In this document: positions 52,098-60,400 of the stretch, one piece after another | How the letters are laid out: every line of letters starts with the position of its first letter | Position numbering within the stretch: the stretch's first letter is position 1 | Made by a program: the position numbers and the translations under genes | Notes under the pieces: model-generated | What the model saw: only the letters and a program-made list of their open reading frames with translations | What the model was told of the DNA's origin: nothing | Database searches by the model: none | From: Hungatella hathewayi WAL-18680 | GTDB lineage: Bacteria; Bacillota; Clostridia; Lachnospirales; Lachnospiraceae | NCBI RefSeq assembly: GCF_000235505.1 | Contig: NZ_JH379028.1 | Location: forward strand, 81,358-145,357 | Length of the DNA: 64,000 bases | Direction of reading: 5' to 3'

Positions 52098-52773
52098 TAA
52101 AAATATCCAGCGGATCAACCGCCGTATCCTGGAGCGGGAAGGCTTTCTGGTGCTGTGTGCCGGGACACTTGCAGAGACGCGGGAGCTGCTTCGGACACAC
52201 ACGCCGGATGTGCTGGTGCTGGACATTATGCTGCCGGATGGAAGCGGTCTTGCTTTCTGCGAAAAAATCCGCTCCACCACCTCCGCACCGGTGCTGTTTT
52301 TGACGGCTCGGGACGAAAAGAGCGTAATCATTGAGGGGCTGGTGGCTGGCGGCAGTGATTATATCACAAAGCCTTATGACGTGGATGAATTTGTGGCCCG
52401 GGTCAAGGCTCAGCTCCGTTTTGCACAGATAGCCCGGAAAGGTATGGAGCAGGCAAAGACATGGGAACATGGACCGCTGGTGCTGGACACCGTAGCGCTC
52501 AGAGCATTTTTGAGCGGACAGGATATGCTGCTTACGGCGCGAGAGTTTAGTGTTCTCCTATATCTGTTGAAACATGAAGGGAGGATACTTCCGGCGGCGG
52601 AAATCTATGAGGAAATATGGAAACAGCCCATGTCCGGGAATGCCAGTGCCCTCTGGAAATGTATGTCAAGGCTGAAGAACAAACTGGCGGTTTCCGAGGG
52701 GAGGGTTTCCCTTATGAATTTTCGGAACGAAGGTTATCTTCTGGAAATTGTGGAGGATAAGCAGGAGAAATAA
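52060..52773 (+). CDS. OmpR-family response regulator
   Basis: This 237-residue response regulator has a receiver domain (acidic pocket VEDD near residue 9, phospho-Asp in LVLDIMLPDG near 54, Lys in ITKPYD near 105) and a winged-helix output domain from about 135 (LTAREFSVLLYLLKHEG). The start follows AAAGGAGG and lies within the kinase gene. Its receiver is notably similar to the receiver of the GAF-REC protein at 56.4 kb, implying common ancestry. Confidence 0.93.
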   Translation: MNGTGTILLVEDDKNIQRINRRILEREGFLVLCAGTLAETRELLRTHTPDVLVLDIMLPDGSGLAFCEKIRSTTSAPVLFLTARDEKSVIIEGLVAGGSDYITKPYDVDEFVARVKAQLRFAQIARKGMEQAKTWEHGPLVLDTVALRAFLSGQDMLLTAREFSVLLYLLKHEGRILPAAEIYEEIWKQPMSGNASALWKCMSRLKNKLAVSEGRVSLMNFRNEGYLLEIVEDKQEK

Positions 52774-52785
52774 AAAAACATATGG

Positions 52786-52843
52786 ACGGCAAAAACATGA
52801 ACCTGACATTTTAGTCAGTTTCGCGTTTTTGCCGTTTTTTTTT
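52786..52843 (+). terminator. Terminator after the two-component operon
   Basis: ACGGCAAAAAC (52786-52796) pairs with GTTTTTGCCGT (52825-52835), with an inner CTGAC/GTCAG stem, followed by T9. The remaining gap to 53120 holds the decayed gene described next. Confidence 0.9.
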
Positions 52844-52920
52844 GTTACCATAAAATAAAGGAAAACTGTACAAAACGCCTTGACAGAATACCTCTGTGTA
52901 AATGGGAGAGGAGGAAAAAA

Positions 52921-53095
52921 TGGAACTTAAAAGTGCCGTGCGCAACGAGCGGTTTGTGGGGGAATGTTTAAAGAAAATCAGAACGGCTCCGGATGCGGAG
53001 GAAGGACTGCGCCAGAAGGACCTTACCAGATGGAGGAATTGCAGAGTGCCGTAGCTAACGCGGTGGATGACAAAACTATGCGGCTTTCAATGGCT
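52921..53095 (+). pseudogene. Internally deleted remnant of a GAF-REC gene
   Basis: GAGAGGAGGAAAAA and an ATG at 52921 start a frame whose product matches the N-terminal helix of the intact GAF-REC protein (NERFVGECLKKIRTAPDAEEGL against NETLAGECLARIHAAPDTET). After about 40 codons, in another frame, PYQMEELQSAVANAV matches the C-terminal end of the same protein (PYRITELQDAVAAAV). The middle, roughly 260 codons with GAF and receiver, is missing. The order remnant then SLH protein repeats the order of the intact pair downstream. It is not expected to make a functional protein. Confidence 0.75.
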
Positions 53096-53120
53096 GCGCC
53101 AAATAAAAGGAGGAACGAAA

Positions 53121-56100
53121 ATGAAGTGGAAAAGGAAACGGTTATGTGTGATGCTTCTATTGGCAATTTTGGTGATGACACAGCTTCCGGCGGTGGCAAT
53201 GGCGGAAATGGGTATCACTGCACCCACTGAGGGCATCGTCAAGCCCTCAGGCACCGTGGACAACAACGGAAACGTCAAGGCAGTGATCACGGATCAGGAC
53301 ATTCAGGACGCCATCGAAATAGCGGCAGCCCAATCTAAGAAGGATGGCAAGGAGGCAAACGGCATCACCGTATCCACAGACCTCAACAAGCTTCCCCTGA
53401 CTTTGAGCAGGTCAGCGTACAAAAAGCTGGTGGATGCGGCTGTCAACTACATGAGCATCAAGACCCCTCAGATATCCCTATCACTAGACTTGGAGACGCT
53501 GAAAACCATCTATAATGCTTCCGGTGGTGACGTGACCATCGATGCGGTAGTGGTGGACCAGAGCAAGTTGACCCAAGCTGCCAAAACAGTCTTGGGCAAT
53601 TACCCGGCTTACGACTTGACTGTCATCAGCAGTGGGAAGACAATCTCCAGCTTCGGCGGCTATGTGACCGTCACCCTGCCATATACACTCCAGGCGGACG
53701 AAGAGGGCGGCAATCTTCAGATGGTCTGGGTGGACGATGAGGGGAATGTCCAGTATATAACCGATTCCAGTTACGATGCAGACAGCAGCACCATGATCGG
53801 CCGGACCAACCACTTCACTGTGTTCGGTATCACCCGGAAGCCCACGGTATTTAACGACATTGCGGGCCATTGGGCCAAGGACGATATTCTGTTTGCCGCC
53901 AGCCGTGGGCTTTTGAACGGCACCGGCGAAAAGGTATTCTCGCCCAACACTGGCATGACTCGTGGGATGTTTGCGACGGCGCTTTATAGGCTTGCGGGTT
54001 CCCCGCAAACCGCTGGTGAAGGTTCTGTCTTCACCGATGTTTCTGCCGACGCCTACTACGCCGGTGCGGTCAAGTGGGCTTCCTCCAAGGGCATTGTGAA
54101 CGGCACCACGGCCACTACCTTCGCCCCCGACCAGGACGTGACCCGCCAGGAGATGGCGGCTATCATGGTCAATTACGCTAAGATCATGGGCTACACCCTG
54201 CCACGCACCCGCGAGGCCGTGACCTTCACGGACAACGCCTCTATCGTAAGCTGGGCGGCGGACGCCGTGAAAGCCATGCAGATGGCGGGCGTCCTGATGG
54301 GCAAAGACGGCAATTGCTTTGACCCCACTGGTACTGCCACAAGAGCTGAGGTCTCGGCCGTCCTGCATCGTTATGTGGAACTGGTCATCGACCCACAGAC
54401 GGCTCAGAGCTGGGATCGCAACGATTCCAGTAAATGGATGTACTATGTGGGCGGCAAGCCCACTGTCGGCATCAAGACCATCGATGGCACCACCTACCAT
54501 TTTGACGACAGGGGCCAACTCACAAAAATCGACCCTGTGGCGCCAGAGAGCAAACAATACACCAACTTTGTGGTAAGCAAAAACGATACGCTCTGGGGGA
54601 TCGCGGCATCTCACGGCTGCACCGTGGCCGAGATTGTGTACCTCAACAATATCACAGACCCCAATTTGACTCTTGAGGGTCAAACGCTGAAGCTCCCACA
54701 AAAAAGTGACTCATCTCATTCCAGTTCTTCCGGAAGCGGCGGCGGATATACCCCAACGCATCCAACGCCCTCAGTGAACAGCGTGACCGTGACGCCCGAG
54801 ACAGTGACTGCTGCGGTGGGCATGGCGATTACCGGACAGCAGCTGACGGCAAACGTGAGCGTGACCGGCAGCGCATCTCAGGATGTGGTATGGTCCGTGC
54901 ATGACGCGGGGACCACCGGCACGGGCAAGGTGACAGTGGATGCAGACGGCAAGCTGAACGTAGCGGCAGACGCCGCGATAGGCACGGCGGTCATCCGCGC
55001 CACCTCCACCTACGATTCCACGAAATACGGCATCTGCACCGTGTCGGTCAGCGCCACTCCGACAACGCCCTCGGTAAACAGCGTAACGGTGACGCCCGGG
55101 ACGGTGGACGCTACGGTGGGCACGGCGATTATTGGTCAGCAGTTGACGGCAAACGTGAGTGTGACCGGCGGCGCGTCTCAGGACGTGGTGTGGTCTGTGC
55201 ATGACGCGGGGACCACCGGCACGGGCAAGGTGACGGTAGATGCGGACGGCAAGCTGAACGTGGCGGCGGACGCCGCGATAGGCACGGCGGTCATCCGCGC
55301 CACCTCCACCTACGATTCCACGAAATACGGCATCTGCACCGTTTCGGTGGCGCCTATTGCCCCGTCCGGCGTGACGCTGGACACCGCTGCCGTGACCCTG
55401 TCGGTGGACGGCAGCCAGTCCCTGCCTGAAACTTGGCAGCTCACCGCCACCGTTTCTCCGTCCGACGCCACGGATAAAAGCGTGACTTGGTCGTCCGATG
55501 CGCCGGATGTTGCAAATGTGGACGATACCGGCCTTGTCACTGCGCACTCCGCCGGCACGGCCACGATCACCGTGACAACGGCGGACGGCAGTCAAACCGA
55601 CACCTGCACCGTGCGCGTGGGGAGCCTTGCGGCGTCCAACGCCGAGGCCGCGAAGATCACAGGCTTTGCAGTGGGAAACAACGACTCTTCCCACCTTTGT
55701 TTCAATGCCGGGGGATACGATACGCTGACCTCCGGCGCCGGCATCGCGCTGGTCGAGGTGCGGGCGGGCGCGGCCAGCCCCGGCAGTGTGGTGGATTTCG
55801 ACGCAGAGCTCACAGGCAAAACGTTGGCTTTCCATACACAGGATGTCGTTGACGAAACGGATTTGACCTATGTGGGCGTTACGTTCACCGCCACCTACAA
55901 CGGCGTGACCAGCGACCCGGTAACGCTGGATGTTTCCCACCTGTTCGGCGCGGCGACCACGGTGGGCAAGATGCGGGCGGACGGGGCGAAATTCCCGACA
56001 GATGGAGACCGGTTCGGCAAATTTTTGTTCCAAACAAAGTCGATGCTCCCCAATAAACCCCATCCAATCTCGACCAGTCCCACCCTCACCCTCTCCGACG

Positions 56101-56339
56101 GTGTGTCGATAGCGCCGGCAGAGGCCAATGCCGTCGAAGGCGTGAACTCCGGGATCGAGCCCGAGCAGATCTCCCTGCAATCCAATGAGAGGGGGATGCT
56201 GCAAATCTCTCTTGCCGCGGTTCCGACAGGCGACTTCGATTGCTGGTGGGACGGCAGGATCGAACTGATTTGCGATGGGACATCCTATCGCATCTCCCAC
56301 GCGAATTTTATGGTGGAAGTAAGCGTTATTGATTCGTAA
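53121..56339 (+). CDS. SLH/LysM surface protein with Big-type repeats
   Basis: This is a 1072-residue exported protein. The signal peptide (basic MKWKRKR, hydrophobic core, cleavage near AMAE) closely resembles that of the second surface protein. Domains: unknown 35-240, three SLH repeats about 244-430 (FNDIAGHWAKDDI first), a wall-binding-like repeat about 440-475, a LysM about 480-525 (VVSKNDTLWGIA), a Ser/Gly linker, two near-identical 100-residue Big-like repeats (about 549-748), a third Big_2-type repeat to about 835, and a C-terminal beta-rich region. AAAGGAGGAACGAAA fixes the ATG at 53121. It is probably a cell-surface adhesin or structural protein. Confidence 0.85.
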   Translation: MKWKRKRLCVMLLLAILVMTQLPAVAMAEMGITAPTEGIVKPSGTVDNNGNVKAVITDQDIQDAIEIAAAQSKKDGKEANGITVSTDLNKLPLTLSRSAYKKLVDAAVNYMSIKTPQISLSLDLETLKTIYNASGGDVTIDAVVVDQSKLTQAAKTVLGNYPAYDLTVISSGKTISSFGGYVTVTLPYTLQADEEGGNLQMVWVDDEGNVQYITDSSYDADSSTMIGRTNHFTVFGITRKPTVFNDIAGHWAKDDILFAASRGLLNGTGEKVFSPNTGMTRGMFATALYRLAGSPQTAGEGSVFTDVSADAYYAGAVKWASSKGIVNGTTATTFAPDQDVTRQEMAAIMVNYAKIMGYTLPRTREAVTFTDNASIVSWAADAVKAMQMAGVLMGKDGNCFDPTGTATRAEVSAVLHRYVELVIDPQTAQSWDRNDSSKWMYYVGGKPTVGIKTIDGTTYHFDDRGQLTKIDPVAPESKQYTNFVVSKNDTLWGIAASHGCTVAEIVYLNNITDPNLTLEGQTLKLPQKSDSSHSSSSGSGGGYTPTHPTPSVNSVTVTPETVTAAVGMAITGQQLTANVSVTGSASQDVVWSVHDAGTTGTGKVTVDADGKLNVAADAAIGTAVIRATSTYDSTKYGICTVSVSATPTTPSVNSVTVTPGTVDATVGTAIIGQQLTANVSVTGGASQDVVWSVHDAGTTGTGKVTVDADGKLNVAADAAIGTAVIRATSTYDSTKYGICTVSVAPIAPSGVTLDTAAVTLSVDGSQSLPETWQLTATVSPSDATDKSVTWSSDAPDVANVDDTGLVTAHSAGTATITVTTADGSQTDTCTVRVGSLAASNAEAAKITGFAVGNNDSSHLCFNAGGYDTLTSGAGIALVEVRAGAASPGSVVDFDAELTGKTLAFHTQDVVDETDLTYVGVTFTATYNGVTSDPVTLDVSHLFGAATTVGKMRADGAKFPTDGDRFGKFLFQTKSMLPNKPHPISTSPTLTLSDGVSIAPAEANAVEGVNSGIEPEQISLQSNERGMLQISLAAVPTGDFDCWWDGRIELICDGTSYRISHANFMVEVSVIDS
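54764..55363 (+). repeat. Tandem 300-bp coding repeat
   Basis: Two near-identical units, 54764-55063 and 55064-55363, each encode 100 residues of a Big-like fold (both contain QDVVWSVHDAGTTGTGK). The period is exactly 300 bases. The high nucleotide identity, including silent positions, points to recent duplication or gene conversion. Confidence 0.85.
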
Positions 56340-56408
56340 TAAAACTGAAATTCGTTTTCCCATCGCTTGATCCTCTCGGCGGGAAAAGAGCGAAAGGAGG
56401 AATGGCAC

Positions 56409-57395
56409 ATGAAACTCAATGGAAGTATCACGGAGCAGGAGTGGCGCCGGCGGGAGCTGGCGCTGCAAAACGAGACGCTGGCTGGGGAATGTCTGGCGCG
56501 CATCCACGCGGCCCCCGACACCGAGACGGCGCTGTGGGACGTCCTGCGGCACCTGGGCGAGAGGCTGGGGTGCGACCGGGTCTACGTGTTTGAGGAAATG
56601 GACCGCCTGCACATCAGCAACACTTATGAATGGCTCAGGGCCGGAATCTCCTCCGGGATCGATCAGCTTCCCTATGTGGAGAAAAAGGATCTGGAACCCT
56701 GGTACCAGGAGCTCGCCAGCGGCGGGCAAATCATTCTGGAGGATATTGAGACCATCCGGTGTGAGGAACCGCTGCTCTACGAGTTCCTGATTCCCCAGGG
56801 CATCCGCTCCATTGTCCTCAGCCCCCTGCTAACCGAGGGGCAGATGCACGGTTTACTGGGGGCGGACAACCCACCGGCGGAGAAGCTGGAACATATCTCC
56901 GTGCTGTTCGGGGTGCTGTCCAATTTCATCTCCGGGTTGGTGAGCCAGAGGGAACTGAAAAAGCTCCGCATGAAGCGGCTGCCTTGCCCGCAGGAATCCG
57001 ACGCCATGCGATTCAAAGGGAAAAAGGTCCTGCTGGTGGACGACAGCAAGGAGATCCTGCAAATCAACCAGCGTGTGTTAAAGTCGGAGGGCTATGAATT
57101 GCTCACCGCCTCCACACTACGGGAGGCGAGTGAGCTGCTGGAAAAGACCGCTCCGGATGCCATGGTGCTGGATGTGGACCTGCCGGACGGCGACGGGATC
57201 GCTTTCTGCCAGAAGCTGCGGGAGACCTCGGACATCCCAGTGGTCTTCCTCACCGGCCACGCCGAACTCTCGCTCAAGCGGGAGGGGCTGGAGGCGGGCG
57301 GCGCGGCCTACCTGACGAAGCCCTATCGCATCACTGAGCTGCAGGATGCCGTGGCAGCCGCTGTATCGCAGTCCAAGCCCACGGAGTCGGAGTAA
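56409..57395 (+). CDS. GAF-REC protein without an output domain
   Basis: This 328-residue cytoplasmic protein has a GAF-like domain (about 30-190; LWDVLRHLGERLGCDRVYVF at the start) and a receiver domain (about 205-325; VDDS pocket, phospho-Asp in MVLDVDLPDG near 254, Lys in LTKPYR near 304). No DNA-binding or enzymatic domain follows, so it may act by protein contact or as a phosphate sink. The ATG at 56409 follows AAAGGAGGAATGGCAC. It sits between two surface-protein genes; the remnant at 52921 shows the same arrangement before the first of them. Confidence 0.8.
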   Translation: MKLNGSITEQEWRRRELALQNETLAGECLARIHAAPDTETALWDVLRHLGERLGCDRVYVFEEMDRLHISNTYEWLRAGISSGIDQLPYVEKKDLEPWYQELASGGQIILEDIETIRCEEPLLYEFLIPQGIRSIVLSPLLTEGQMHGLLGADNPPAEKLEHISVLFGVLSNFISGLVSQRELKKLRMKRLPCPQESDAMRFKGKKVLLVDDSKEILQINQRVLKSEGYELLTASTLREASELLEKTAPDAMVLDVDLPDGDGIAFCQKLRETSDIPVVFLTGHAELSLKREGLEAGGAAYLTKPYRITELQDAVAAAVSQSKPTESE

Positions 57396-57453
57396 AGGCA
57401 GTTGAAGGCAGCTTTCAAAAATAGTTCGTATGAATCCAAGAGGAGGTAAAGAA

Positions 57454-60400
57454 ATGCTTAGACAGAAAAAACGATTGTGGGCGATGCTTCTGTCCGTCGC
57501 GCTGGTAGTGACACAGCTTCCAGCGGTGGCAATGGCGGAAACCGCCGTGCCGGAGGACGGAGCGATCCAATCCTTCGCAGCGCTGGACAGTGGTGTGGCA
57601 AACCAGACTGTTCCGGTGGGGACATTGGAGTCTGAACTGGACTTGCCAGAAGAACTGACAGCAACCGTGTATCATGTGACGGAAGATACGATTATCCCTG
57701 ATGAGGATATAACGGAAGATGACGACGTATCCACGGCCAGCCCCAGTGACGCCAAAAGCAGCGTGTCAGGCAACAACACAGGTGATAACGAAGAAACAAC
57801 CACCATCGTCACGACTTCAAAGGAACAGATTCCCGTGACCTGGGAGAGCAGTCCAGCCTATGACGGGGACACAGCAGACCGTTATGTGTTTACGGCGAAC
57901 GTGGACGGCTACATCCTTTCCAGTGGTGTGGAGCTGCCGCAGATCACAGTAATGGTTGGCGAGATAGTCATAGAAAATCCGGGGGAAACCCAGCCGGAGA
58001 AACCAGTCCCCTGTACCAAGACCGAGGGCTGTATCCTCCTGGATGGGCATGAGGGCAGTTGTGAGACGGAGAATGCATTGCTTCTCACCATTATCAACTG
58101 GACCTTTGTGGACGATGAGAATCTGAATGAGGGCGTACTGCCCCTGCTTACCGTTAGCAAGGATAACCAGGCAGACTATGAAACTGTGGTTTCCATGCTG
58201 CCTACACAGATCCAGGCAGAGCTGCAAGCGGAAGAAGAACAAGCTGTCATTGACATCGCTGACTGGCTCTGTCCAGACTACCAGAAGGATGAGGACGGCA
58301 ACTGGCCTTTTACCGGAGACTACACCTTTACGGCGGTTCTGCCGGAAGGATATGTTATCGCGCCTGATGTAGAGATTCCACATGTTACCGTGATAGTGGG
58401 AACTGATGCTGCATTTTTAGGATTGGTGGATTCTTCCCTCTACACCATTGACGCCCAGGCGGACTGGGACGGGCTGCAAACCTGGTTGAACGACACCGCG
58501 TCGCAGAACGCGGTCGTGCGGATCAACACGGCGGCTGGCGCTTCGATCTCTGAATACACACTGACTGTCCCTAATAAGAACATCACCATCGAGAGCACGT
58601 TGGGTGCGGAAACGCCGCTCACCAACCTGCTGCTGCGCTCAGACGAGGCGGTGACGCTTACCATCAAGAACCTGACGGTCAGCTTTACGCCCACCACCGT
58701 GACGGACGGCGTCATTTTCCTGGCCAGCGGCAGTACGCTGCAATTTGCCGGAACGAGCAGCCTGAAGGTCAAGGGTGACACCGCCCGAACCCCCGCCATT
58801 CACGTCCCGTCCACCCATAGTCTTACGCTGTCCGGGGTGGACGCCCAATCCTCCCTTTCCGCCGAATCCCAGACTTTAGGCGCAGGCATTGGGGCAAGGG
58901 GCCTTGCCAGCGGCAACGGCGAATCAGCGGGCACTATAACAATCACCCGTGGCCAGGTAACGGCGACCGGTGACAATGGCGCCGGCATCGGCGGCGGATA
59001 TGGAGGCGCCACCGGCGGTAACGGCGGCAACATTAAAATTACCGGAGGCCAAGTGACGGCAATGGCGGCAAGCGGCGCGAGCATCGGCGGCGGATATGGA
59101 GGTTCCACCGGCGGCAACGGTGGCAATATTGAGATCTCTGGGGAAGACACCGTTGTCAAGGCGATAAAGAAATCACAGCGTGACACTGGTACTGGCATCG
59201 GCGGAGGGGGAGGTATTACTGGCGGCAACGGCGGAACCGTCAAAATCATCGGCGGCCATGTGGATGCGGCTGGGTTCCTCAGCGCCAGCATCGGCGGCGG
59301 ACTCGGAGCTGCCGACAACGGCAGCCTCACGGCTTCAGAAGGCGCGGTCCTCACGCTGTATGGCGCCGACACCAATGCCACAACGGACTATAAAAATTGT
59401 ACAGTCATAGACAAGGACGGAAACAGCGCACAGTATGACGAGAGCGGTCAGGAAATACTGCCCAACGCGGTCATCAATATCGATACCGTAGCGGCGGGAG
59501 ACTTCGGCTACACTTTCTCGGACGGTGTGGTCACCATCACGAAGGCCGGCAGCTATACCATTCAAAACCAGAACCCGAGTGTTCCCACCACGAACCGTAT
59601 CGTGGTGAAGGAAGGCCTGACTGATGTGTATATCACCCTGGGCGGCGTGAACATAGACGTCAGCGGAATCGCAAAAGCCTGCGCCTTCTCCATCTCCAAC
59701 AACGCTGTTGTTGAGGTTACGCTGGCCGGGAATTCCGAGAACAGTTTGAAAAGCGGCTTAGGCCGCGCGGGACTGGAAGTTCCGGAATCTGCGGAATTGA
59801 CCATCAAAGGCAACGGCCGCCTGACGGCGGTGGGCGGTAACGGCAACAATGACACCGGCGGTAGCGCCGGCATCGGCGGCGCAGGTGGTGACGCGAATAG
59901 TTTCCACGCTGGTGGCACCGGCGGAAAGATCACCCTCTCAGGAAGTGCGTTTGTCGAGGCCGTGGGCGGCAAAGTTGTCGGCGGCGCCAGCGGTCTCGGG
60001 GGTAGCGGCATCGGTGGCGGAGGCGGTAGCGCATATGGCGGCATCGGCGGTGAGATCATCATCGAGGAAAACGCTCGGGTCAGGGCAACGGGCGGCAATG
60101 ACGGCAGCGGTATCGGCGGCGGTGGTGATGACGGAAGCGGCGGTAGCATCACCATCCAGGGGGACGCTCAGGTAGAAGCGACGGGCGGCATCACCGGTGC
60201 AGGCATTGGCGGCGGCAGTAATGGCAACAGTGGGACGATCCTGGTCTCCGGCAATGCCTGGGTGAAAGCCAACGGATCGGACTGGGCGGCCGCGGGCATC
60301 GGCGGCGGCCGGTATGGTAAAGCGGAAAACATTACAATCGAGGGCAACGCGGTGGTGTTTGCCGCCGGTAAGGAGCCGATTGGAGATGGGCCTTTGGCCG

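Noticed and set aside
52964-53230. 88-codon open frame before the first surface protein
   Set aside because: Only its middle part resembles a known protein (the end of the GAF-REC protein), and it runs into the signal peptide of the next gene in another frame. It is explained as part of the deleted remnant.
53484-54701. Long open frame on the minus strand (405 codons)
   Set aside because: It lies fully inside the SLH/LysM surface-protein gene, has no ribosome binding site and shows no recognisable domain; it is a by-product of GC-rich coding.
54771-56729. 652-codon open frame on the minus strand
   Set aside because: It covers the Big-repeat part of the surface protein; its Arg/His/Gly-rich repeats mirror the sense-strand repeats, so it is a shadow.
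58985-60350. Short regular repeats that might suggest a CRISPR array
   Set aside because: The repeats are in frame, vary gradually, have no unique spacers of constant length and encode glycine-rich turns of a surface protein; no cas genes are nearby.
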